A stretch of DNA of 64,000 nt from Sphagnum compactum (lineage: Eukaryota > Bryophyta > Sphagnopsida > Sphagnales). Of the stretch, positions 47,050-56,801 are shown one piece after another. Below the pieces are notes generated by a model. The model was not told where the DNA came from, ran no database searches, and saw nothing but the letters and a program-made list of their open reading frames with translations. Position 1 is the first letter of the stretch. Each line of letters opens with the position of its first letter. Position numbers and translations under genes: made by a program. The stretch covers positions 8,428,271 through 8,492,270 of the forward strand of contig OZ234499.1 of assembly GCA_965153455.1 (NCBI GenBank), given 5' to 3'.

Positions 47050-47990
47050 TGATAGGATGTCAAGTTGGTTCAAAGTTGTTATGAAAATCTATGTATGTCC
47101 ATAATCGACCGCTTGGGGAAGGTTGGTCATATTTACATGTCAAAAATTGACGGCTTGTAATAGGTCGGTTTTGGTGATGGGAGGTGTGTTTAGAAGGGGT
47201 GGAAGTCGGGAAGTAATGAAACCTATGGCTATTGCTTGACTTAAGATGGATTGAATTTTTTTTACGAAGAAAAGTGACCAAGGTAGAAAGATGAGGGCTT
47301 TCTATCCCCTTCAAGCTACAAATGGCATTGGCACAATCATGTAAAAACACATCGGCATGTTTGTATAAGCAACCAAATACCTCATTGCGATAACTCTTTT
47401 CCTTGGCTTGATTTGCATTCGATGTAACAAATCCTTGAGTTGCACAAGATCAAAGAAATAAATCTCCTCGGGTCAGCAATGATAATGTCGACTAAAGTGC
47501 AAATGTCATCTTTGATAAACACAATGTTGACTCATTGACAAAAGGAGATGAATGTGGTTAAAAGGAAACACATGTAATTGTTCTCATCCCACATGGAAAT
47601 CAGCATCTCGTGCAATGGTGGCAAAGGTGTCATGAATTACATCATAGGTTCTAGTGCATTTGTTGTCATGAGCACAACGTAAGAGGTGGATACCCATAAG
47701 GTCGATGGGATGTGTGCACACACATCCAGGGATGCTTGTAATTGAAGGATAGGGTAGTTCAAGTCATGTACGAAATGCTATGCAAAAAGTTGGGAAAAAT
47801 AATTGAAAGATTGGGAAAATTGGCCAAGCTGTAAATCAAGCGCTTGCCATTGAGCTAGAACATGATAAAATTTAAGCACAATGGGCTTTAGACGTCCTGT
47901 CATAGAGCATGCTAGAAAAGATACGATGCTGCATATGTTTTGAGATGGAATCTTGAAGTTGAACCATTTGTCGCCTTCATAAGGTGAGAT
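47050..47990 (-). mobile_element. decayed retroelement-borne domain (RT 3' part)
   Basis: Minus-strand translation gives a chain of blocks in shifting frames. LKPIVLKFYHVLAQWQALDL lies near 47880-47820. PIDLMGIHLLRCAHDNKC and TYDVIHDTFATIARDADFHV lie at 47705-47600, followed by a stop and EQLHVFP. VDIIIADPRR lies near 47490-47460. EVFGCLYKHADVFLHDCANA and SLKGIESPHLSTLVTFLRKK lie at about 47385-47255, then a basic tail. From memory, this block order matches a domain found in many predicted reverse-transcriptase-like proteins of mosses and other seed-free plants. The VDI...IADP segment could be an endonuclease-like core, which is inference. Internal stops and frameshifts show that this copy is dead. 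Confidence 0.6.
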
Positions 47991-49439
47991 TTTAAAAGCA
48001 CTTGTGATAATCTTTTCTTTGGATGCAATTGTTAAGTAGCAAAAATCATTTGAATTTTTGAAACTTTGAAAAAAGTAAACTATTTTTTCTAATTTCTTGG
48101 TCCATAGAAATAGTTTGTAGATCGACGAACCCTTGAGGAATCATTGGAAGATCAATAAGAAGTACCGACCAATTTATTGGTTAACATTACCTCTACCAAT
48201 TTTTTATCAATGGTTCTACAAGGTGGACAACACTTATGTCTTTTGGGGATAAAAACCCCAATTTTACCATGTTCAGAAAGAGATTTTTTGAAGAAGTTTT
48301 TAGCTTATGTTCTTGAAGACTCAAAACATGAATTGTGTTTTTTGCACTTCATTTTCATGTGAACTTTTTCAGCAATGCAATAGAGTTTTACCAGACCTTA
48401 TCTTGTCTTTGGTTTTTTTCCATGACTTTATTTTTATTTGCAGTTGTAATTCTCGGAAAAGGAAAGAAAAGTAATAGAGAAAATAATTCCACAGCAAAGA
48501 TATAACTAAACTCAGGGTTATATTTTTAAGTTCATTAGTATCTCACAACCTACCAAAATAGATTCAGCTGAAAGCCAATTGAGCTTTGATTATGAAATTT
48601 TTATTGGAAATTCTGAAATTTCTGAAATTTTATCTGGTCCTTTAGTTTGTGACATTTTTTCCTCACTTTTATTCCATGATCTCAAAATTCATTTGGTAAA
48701 CAAGTTTTATTTTGCATTTTTATTTCAGATCTAGTCAAATAATTTTTTGAATGGTCTTACATTAATCACCCACATAAAAATCAAGCTTTCGGCACCCAAT
48801 TGATTTTAATCTGAAAGGATGTAAATTTTTTATTTGTGGTCTGTGTCATGTGTGGGACTTTAGTTTGATTAATCTAGTCATGTGCTGGTAAATATTTAAT
48901 TCAATTAAAAATTAATCCTCATATGTTCGAACCGTTCCTGTGCCATGGAAGATTTTATTTATTGCACATGTATTATCCCATTATTCATAACGTTTGTATG
49001 CTATAATCCACAATTATTAAAAAAAGCTAATGAAATGGTCTAGGGATCTCTTGAATCTTTTGTTTTTTTTTTTCTGTTTTTTATGTTCATGGTTTTGAAA
49101 TGTTCAAATTTCTCTCATAACCCACTCAGAAAAATGTCCCATACTGTTTGTATACTACAATTCCGAAGGGTATTATACCACCCCCTAGAATTTGATGTGG
49201 TTTGTACAAGATGTTTTTTTATCCTACATTTCAACAAAACAAAATATTTTGGGGAAAAAGTTTCTTATCATGCCAGTTATTAGCCAGGTAAGTTTGAACT
49301 TTGGACATGTGATCACCTTAGATAACAGACCCAATCTAACACAAATTAATTTGAAAACAGATTTACAACATGGCATGAAGTTTGCTGATGGTTTGAAGGG
49401 AGGTTAATTAGGGTGTTGGGTAGGGTGTTTTTCTTTCAA
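47991..49439. other. AT-rich intergenic DNA, no gene seen
   Basis: No credible coding frame. A TGTCCCATACTG...GTATACTACAATTCC segment at 49135-49165 resembles the units of the tandem array at 50575-50960, suggesting a stray diverged unit. Confidence 0.4.
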
Positions 49440-49720
49440 TTTTGTGATGTAGCGGAAGTGGGATCATCCATAAAATGATTTAGCCGGATTTGGTTACACA
49501 CTAAATATGAATTTAAAAAAAAAAAACCAGGATCCTTCTATATTCTTGACTACCTACTGGAACTTATCATAAAAATGTGACAATCTGGAAACTTTTTTCT
49601 TGAAATCTGTTGAATTTGAGTCATTTTTTTCATGGAAAATCATTCGTATAGGTCAAAATTTGGCGAAATTTTGCCCCCCAAAAACAAACTCTGGTGTGGG
49701 GCTGATCAAATCCACTTTGG
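49440..49720 (+). repeat. dispersed repeat A, copy near 49.5 kb
   Basis: Same orientation as the copy at 7430-7720. Shared landmarks include TTGTGATGTAGC, ATTTAGCCGGATTTGGTTAC, ACACTAAATATGAATTT, GATCCTTCTATATTC, AATCTGTTGAATTTGAGTCA and a C-rich right end. Confidence 0.7.
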
Positions 49721-50570
49721 GTTCAAGGTAGGAGATCATTAAAATGATTGTCCTCTTTCTAAAGTGGGAAGTTCTAGAAGAGGGATGTAACAAGAATTTC
49801 GATGTTGGATTGGATATGTTGCGTGTTTGCATTGCTTATGTGTAGGTGATGGTGACTATTTGTTTTTACAATGCAAGTGCATGAGAGCCTAAATGGAAAT
49901 ATATGAAGTGGTGCTTGTTAGAGATGATGGTTGTTTGGAGGAAGGAAGCTACAACACAAGATAAAGAAGATTGTGAGTTTAAGGGCAGAAAAAGTTTATG
50001 TTGAAGATATGATGTTGAAATAAAACCTTTAGAAAGACACAGACTTGAAAAGACAGAATTTCATGTCTCTTTACTTGGAAACGGGCATAACATATTCTAA
50101 TTTGGAACTCTTTAAGTAATAACTATTATTTATGGAACCTAAAATTATCCTACTTAAACTAGCTCCAATGAATTATTGCCTGTAAAAATTTTACATAGAT
50201 GATGAAGTTGTCCAAAAAAGAGTACGTCTTCCAATTAGCTTTTTTTTGAGCGCAAAAGTTTGCATTGTAATGACATTTTTCTTTTTCTTTAGCAAAATCA
50301 ATGGGTTTTGGGAAAAATATCACCAAAATTCGAATTGACAAAAAAAAACCTATAACATAACATTGCCAAATTTCTATACATGGTTTAAGAAGGTATCCAA
50401 AAATACATAAGAATGTTAGAACTTTTTCCTTTCATGTTTTTGTTAGTAACCAAATTTGGCTTAAACAGCTTATGGATGAGATGATCACCACCACCTTGGC
50501 CACATCACAAAATTGAAAAGAAAAAAAAAAAACTACTTCCATTTTCTTGCCTGGTAATTAGTAATCACTC
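49721..50570. other. intergenic DNA, no gene seen
   Basis: No credible coding frame or additional repeat noticed. Short A-tracts mark 50340 and 50518-50531. Confidence 0.35.
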
Positions 50571-50574
50571 ACCA

Positions 50575-50960
50575 TGGTGTCCCATATAGATTGTATACTA
50601 CAGTCCACATTCATTTTAAACTAGTTGGTGAAATGGGCCTAAAGGGGGTACGTATTGGGTCCTTTGTCATTTACACTCACGGTTTCGGTGTGTTGTGTGT
50701 ACCAACTTGTCTCACACTCACTCACGAGTCACTCCGGTGTCCCATAGTGTTGGTGCACTACGGTACTACAGTCCCCAGTTATTTAAAACTGGTTGGTGAA
50801 ACAGGCCTGAAGTAGGACCTCTTTGCCCTTGACAGTCATGGCTTTTGTGTGTTCCAACTTGCCTTGTACTTACTTGCAGTGTCCCATAGTGTGTGTGTGT
50901 GTACTACAGTTCCCACTTATTTTAAAGCACCTAGATGGTGAAATGGTGAAAAGCAGAGTC
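50575..50960 (+). repeat. tandem repeat, about 145-157 bp, three units
   Basis: GTGTCCCATA starts units at about 50577, 50734 and 50879. Each unit continues through GTACTACAGT-CCCA-TTATTTTAAA, then GTTGGTGAAA-GGCCT-AAG in the first two. The third is shortened and changed after TTATTTTAAAGC. Confidence 0.85.
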
Positions 50961-51002
50961 GGGCAGTTCTTTATTTTTATGAAACCTAGTCTGGTTTCAG
51001 TT

Positions 51003-51310
51003 TGAACAAGGGGTGTGTCACACTATGCCTTTGCCATTTACAATAAAAAGTATCTTAAGGCAAAAGAAGAATTATGGAAACTCAAATATTTCACCATGCA
51101 AATATATAACCTTGAAATAATCCTCTAAAGAAAACCAAAAATTTTCACATTATAACTCTATAACTAATCTCAAGTTTCAACACAAGTCAAAATATGATCT
51201 TTCAAAAATCCTCATGTAATAATAGACCTATTATTACCTAGGGGCCAAAATCCATCAAGCTACTATACTCTACAATGAATCTAAACACAATATCCTTGCC
51301 TTCGTAGGCA
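51003..51310 (+). repeat. dispersed repeat B, copy 2
   Basis: Partner of 18784-19110 in the same orientation, with small indels. A GGTTC/GAACC-rich patch (51320-51480) follows it directly, and one (19220-19560) also follows the other copy after about 110 bases. The two may therefore be parts of one larger element. Confidence 0.9.
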
Positions 51311-51319
51311 AAGCCAATA

Positions 51320-51480
51320 AATAAATTAGAACGGGTCTAGTTTCAGTTCTACAAATAAATGGAACCAGTTCTTCAAAAAAAGTAGATTTTGGTTTCACTT
51401 TAAGTTCTAGTTCAAGTTCCACTTCTGAAATTCAGACCTGATTCCAGGCCATCCAGATCAGAACCTGCAGTTAACTGCAG
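51320..51480. repeat. GGTTC/GAACC-rich degenerate repeat C
   Basis: Contains GGTCTAGTTTCAGTTC, GGAACCAGTTCTTC, AAGTTCTAGTTCAAGTTCC and CAGATCAGAACC. It sits immediately right of repeat B. Confidence 0.5.
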
Positions 51481-52790
51481 ATGAACCTTTGTTAGCCTGA
51501 ATTGGGTAAACACTAAATAGGAGCAACAAATTAAATGTGGTGCAGTTTATAACTTGCCTTAATAGTAAGCGTTACAAACCCTGATGACTTGACCCCTAGT
51601 TGGTTAACTTGAACCCAGTTGGACCCTCCTTGAAAGTGTCACCTGCTGCTTCATTTGGTTCACTCGCCAAAATCCCAAGGGCTACATGATTACGAATCCA
51701 TGAATTTTTAATGGGGTCCTAGTCAAATGGATGTTCTCATGTTTTGCCATGATTTGCACGGATAATAAACCAAGCTTAACATTGTCCACGATCCAATCTT
51801 TCATGGCCTCGCCCAATCATCGTGCGTATTTCCAACACATACTTTAAACATTGTGGTTCAACACATGTGATAAGGAACATTTTAGCTGTCAACATTTTTC
51901 ATGCAATAATAATGTAATAGTTAGGTTAGGTGCAACATAACTCTACCCAACCTTAAAGTCATGCTAATAATCAACCTTGATGGATTTGTTTGGGTAAGTA
52001 AGATTAGGGTAAGTAGGCCATGAAATTCATATATATGTAAAATCGGTTTGTGATTGTTTCCAATTTTGCCAATTTGATGATGTTTTCATTTTTGCCAATT
52101 TGTTAGAATGTGGTCAATAAACAATTGAACATTATCATCGATCCCAAGCATATAGTGAATGTTTAATTCACAAAAGTGTCACAAATGTCCTTAGTTGCAA
52201 CATTCTTCATGTTTATGTTCAGCATCAAGGAGTCGAGTTCCATGTTTCATTGAGCAAATCAAAGTTTTTTTTAATGTGTTTCCTGCATATTTATATTTTC
52301 AAGGATGAATCAAACTTTTTGATTTTTGCATTTTGACATGGGATTTGTGCATGATCCCAATTTTGTTTGGCCCTTGAAAATTGTTTTAATATTTTCAAAA
52401 TATGAACGTTTTTCTTCATTTTAAATTAAATAAATAGATAATACATATCCATTTAAACCCCAAATAGGGGTATATGATGAGGGGTTATTCATTGAATAAC
52501 CATTTACCAAAAACCACAATTTTTCAAATATTCGCACCATATCTTATGGAAGAATTTTAATGTTAATATATTCTTGATGAATAAAAAACATTTATACTTC
52601 ACCCAAGGATATATAAAAATAATATACCTCCACTCACTAGCAAAAAAAATTTGAACTTGAGAAGCCCCAATTTTAAAAACAAATATTCAAGGTGTGATAG
52701 ATAGGGCTAGCTATTTACACAGAGGGTTTTAGCATCACTTTTGCACTTTGTGTGTTTTTTCATTGTTGAGATCTCCAAACCATGATGCCT
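51481..52790. other. AT-rich intergenic DNA, no gene seen
   Basis: Only short frames. GTTTCCAATTTTGCCAATTT and CATTTTTGCCAATTTG form a small direct duplication at about 52055-52105. Confidence 0.35.
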
Positions 52791-53275
52791 CTTGCCACAC
52801 TCTTGATATTGTTGGAAAGTCCTGAATGAGTAACTCATTGAGTTGGCTTCATAATGTTTCGACCTGTGATGGAGAAATTATTGAATATTGAACAATTTTT
52901 CATTGAAAATTTATTTAAATGAAAATAAATAGTTGTATGAGAATTTGGCCCCGCTCTTGGTATTATTGGAAAGTACTCAGTGGGTAGGATCTAATGAAGG
53001 TGATTTGAAATTTTTTAGACCTAAGGTGCAGAAGATATTGAATTTTAAGTAGTTTTGTCATACGTCCTCAACTGATTTTTCCTTCCAAAACCTGGTTTTT
53101 TGAAATTTGTTTGAATTTTCAGAGGCAGAAATCACTTAAAATCAATATCTCCCACATTCTGAATCCAAATCTTAGCAAATAAATTCCATTAAATCCTGCT
53201 CATCAAGATCTTTCCAACAACACCAAAGGCACGTTCCAATTCGTCTGAAATTTTGAGTTACGATTTCATTTAATT
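52790..53275. repeat. direct and inverted degenerate repeat cluster
   Basis: The block CTCTTGATATTGTTGGAAAG...GAATGAGTAACTCATTGAGTTGG...TTTCGACCTGTGATGGAGAA (about 52800-52880) recurs directly at about 52955-53035 as CTCTTGGTATTATTGGAAAG...GACCTAAGGTGCAGAAGA. It appears in reverse complement at about 53150-53240 (ATCTTTCCAACAACACCAA). A decayed element with duplicated ends is possible. Confidence 0.6.
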
Positions 53276-55103
53276 TTCAGTGAAGAAATCATTCAGTATT
53301 CAAGAACTTTTCCATAGCAAGTCCAAATGCCATGGAACCAAGCCCATGCACCCGCTCCTTGTCGAAAGACACCAAGAACACAATCTGAAGCATCCTGGTT
53401 CAGTGGAACTCATAACTACAAAACAAAACAAAACAAACCACCTTCCTTCAGAGATAGATAACTAGACTGTCCCCCATCCCATCAGAATTATGGAATGAGC
53501 TTGAATCAAACTCTTTTGACATGATGATCAAAAACGTTTTGCCAGAGTTACTAGTAACTACTGGGCCAATCACAACAGAGCTCAGTGGATGAATTCTGGT
53601 TAATTCTCAGCCAGAAATTGGATTCTTTTCGAAGTTGGGGTTCCCAAATGTCTTTCATATGTTTTCTTCATGTTGTCACCAAGTGCTCAATGTCACCTGG
53701 CCAAGTTTGTGGCATGCTGCCAGTACCAGAGGACAATCTGTCCTCCATGATCTACCTTTCGTCTAATGGACTCTCTGGTCCCAAATGGACGTAAAATTGT
53801 AAACAGTAAACAGTCACCAAGTGCTCAATGCTTATTTATTATGTTCTCAATTTGTTCCTCAAGTTCTCAACAGTAGCACACTTATATCCCATATGTTTTG
53901 CGCAAAGTCCTCCCTCCAGTAAAACTATAGAAAGGGCTCAAAACAGAACTCTTCATCACGTCTACTTTGGGGGTTGCAAAAGATCGCATACATCGCCACG
54001 CCAGGTATTCTTAATTTTTCTTCGAGTTATTTCAGTCTTAAGCATTCCTCTGGTCGTACCTCCTTCACACCAAACGCATGTGAATTAAGTCCTTCCTTAA
54101 TTTTTTTCACGAGATTGATTTTTGGCTTATGATTTTAAGTAGATTGTACACAAAACCACCCACGTCCACAACCCTCTACAGTGGTTTTGAAGTTTTCATG
54201 CAAGCAGCATGACTTGTTACGATGTCCTTGTTCTTTTCAAGTTTCGAGTCATTTCATTCTCGATACCTTAGTCCTTTGCTTGTTTTGGGTTGTATTCCGC
54301 ACCAAAAGCATGACTTAAGGACGTCCTTGTTTTCCTTGTAGATGAGTTTAAAGAGGGTGGAGTTTTCCAGGTTGAAGCAGGTCCAGGCCTCTGTCATTGG
54401 TGTGTGTTGACAAGGGGTGACAGAATGAATGAGGATTTGGATAATTGCGTAATCTCTTGCTGCACATGTGTATCTGAAACTTACAATTAGAGGAGGAGAA
54501 ACACTAGAATAGATGGAACTAAGGTCACCATGAATCTTCCAACCATGAAGTAGGCTTTTCTGCATCTTTGAAGCAAGACATCCTAATGGTTTCAATGTTA
54601 ACAAAGCTTCTGTTGTGGTTGTGAACTTGCTTCTAATTTCTTGGGCTTAGAGTTTTTGACAAGTAACTTTGGGTTTTTTATTTGCAGTATGGATTGTGCG
54701 TTGTCAAACTTGTGAGCATGGCTTCCAGTTTCATCTCATATCTGTTTTAAGCCAAGAGCATCTGATCTTTTAGAACTCGTTTGGTTGGAACAGCTATTGA
54801 CAAAGACTAATGATCAGTTGTTGCAGTTCACTAATGCTATCAAGCTTGTTGTGTCATGTGTGGAAATGTACAGCTTTTTCACCCTCCTGAACTGTGCCTA
54901 TGACTCGTGTAGGCATAGAGCTGGACCTGGACAAAGGTGACCTGAAAAGGGAAAATGCCTAGGGCATTATGGATTGGGAGACATGATATGGGTAGGCACC
55001 AGTCACAGGTGCTGCTGGAGCATGCAAGTCAAACAAACAATTCTGGTGAGTTAGATATAAGTTTGAAGACACAAGCATCCCCTCTTTCCAGAATGTGGTT
55101 GAG
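53276..55103. other. intergenic DNA, no gene identified
   Basis: Frames of 60-116 codons (for example minus 54604-54254) show no recognised domain. The 16-base string CACCAAGTGCTCAATG occurs twice (about 53677 and 53815). Confidence 0.35.
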
Positions 55104-55237
55104 AGCAAATATTGCCCATACCTTAAGGCTCAGCAGGAGACGGTTCTTTTGTTGCCTAGTTGAATAACCTTCTAGGGTTCAACTTGTAGCAAAAGAATCG
55201 TCTCTAGCTGAGCCCTAAGAGACAGGCAGAGTTTGCT
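55104..55237. ncRNA. long RNA hairpin, candidate MIRNA precursor
   Basis: The 5' arm (55104-55164) pairs with the 3' arm (55178-55237) around a 13-base loop (55165-55177). Working inward, AGCAAA pairs with TTTGCT, then TTGCC with GGCAG, and, after a few mismatches, GGCTCAGC pairs with GCTGAGCC, GAGACGG with TCGTCTC, TTCTTTTG with CAAAAGAA and AGTTGAA with TTCAACT. About 50 of 60 positions pair, counting G-U. Size, stem length and small symmetric mismatches fit plant MIRNA foldbacks. The longest uninterrupted helix covers about 55135-55155. The transcribed strand is undetermined. No known miRNA sequence was recognised, and a small inverted-repeat (MITE) origin is the main alternative. Confidence 0.5.
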
Positions 55238-56801
55238 TTAAACAGCATCCTGAAAATGAGTTACTTGTGTCTTTGAATTTATATTTAATTGGCCAGAATT
55301 ACTTATGTTTCATGTACACATCTTCCCTGTGCTGCCTTAGGAATTTTCTGATAGAGAGCTGATAGTTCACTTTTTTGGGTACACAATGCTAGCACAGTGG
55401 GAGATTCAGAGCAAAGAAAATTGGCTAGTGTCTATTGGATTTATATACTTTACTTCGCTCCAAAATGATCTAGCAGTGCAAATGTCATCTTTTGTAGGTT
55501 CACAGCTGCAGATTGTCACTGTAGGGATACTTTGAAGTTCTTGAAAACCATATTCCGTGAACCTTGAGTAACTAGAATGTAGGCGAATGTATGTATTATG
55601 TATCATGTATATTGACCTCAGCAAAAATGTCAATCTTGCCAACAATTCAAGCAGTAGGTTCTCATTTTAGGCACTCCAATTGAAATGTCATGCGTAGATG
55701 GGGGTTTTACATTCAAATGAGATGATGTACTATTATTTAGACACCAAAATTGGTGCTTATGAAATGTGCATTGGGGGAGGAGCAGTTTGATGAGCAGTCT
55801 GGAAGGAAAAATTCCCAGACCTGACAAACATGAAAATGGCAAATTCAAATTTGTATCAAATAATCCAAATGCAGTAGAGTGTCCAAATTATGTTGAAAAC
55901 CTCCTACCTACCTGAACAAGAGTGTGGCAACCTCATTTACAACTCACCACATGCTTTTGAGAAAGGCTGCGTTGCAATGTGCTGCTTGCATTATTTGACA
56001 TTAGAACTTGATAGTAACATCCATAAATTTCTAATCCTTAGAGAAAAACATTTTGCTTGCATACTGTGATGGTAGGGCGTCATGAATTTCTACTCTTTAA
56101 GGGAAACTTAGTTTTATTGTGCCAGAGCATTTCTGAAATTCCTCCAATGTTCAAAAATCATTTACAAGAAGTAATCCAGATCATTTGGTAAATGAGATTG
56201 GTTGCATTATTATGGCAGCCAATTAGGGGCCTTTGGTGAAGACTGCTTCCTCTTGAGCTTTGATTTGTTTATGCTGTACCTGGCCCACATCCTGTACAGG
56301 AGCAACAACTAAGTTCACAACCAATCCACAGCGGATGTTTCAGTCAACAGGTTAACCACAGCAAGAGCAGAAAGAATTGAAAAACACAACTTTTGAGGAG
56401 GTTGAGACAAATACTTGAACATGAAAATTGGATGAGCGGACTTGCTGCCTTGTGGCTGCATAACCCACTCCCATGTTAGATGGAGCACAAAAAGTTTGTG
56501 TGAGTATAATAAAGATGACAACCACTTCCTACCTGTCTTTGCATTTCACTCCAGGAGTGGGATTAACCTTGATATGAACAGTTAAATGGGCCGTCCCAAT
56601 TACCCTAGAAATCTCTCAACAAAAGGATTCATTTAATGTGCAGTACTATTTTGTACACACGTGAATAACATCCAAGTGACAAATGCGTTCGTCTAAACTA
56701 TCAGTTTGAGAACTAATTAATTATGCTCTAAAAGCACACATAGTCACATAGGAATCAGGGTTGTGAGTGCAATACAAAACAAAATGTGACACAGTACGTT
56801 A
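55238..56801. other. intergenic DNA downstream of IFT80
   Basis: No credible coding frame. The part next to 56801 should contain the 3'UTR of the minus-strand IFT80 gene, whose stop codon is at 56804-56802. Confidence 0.4.
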
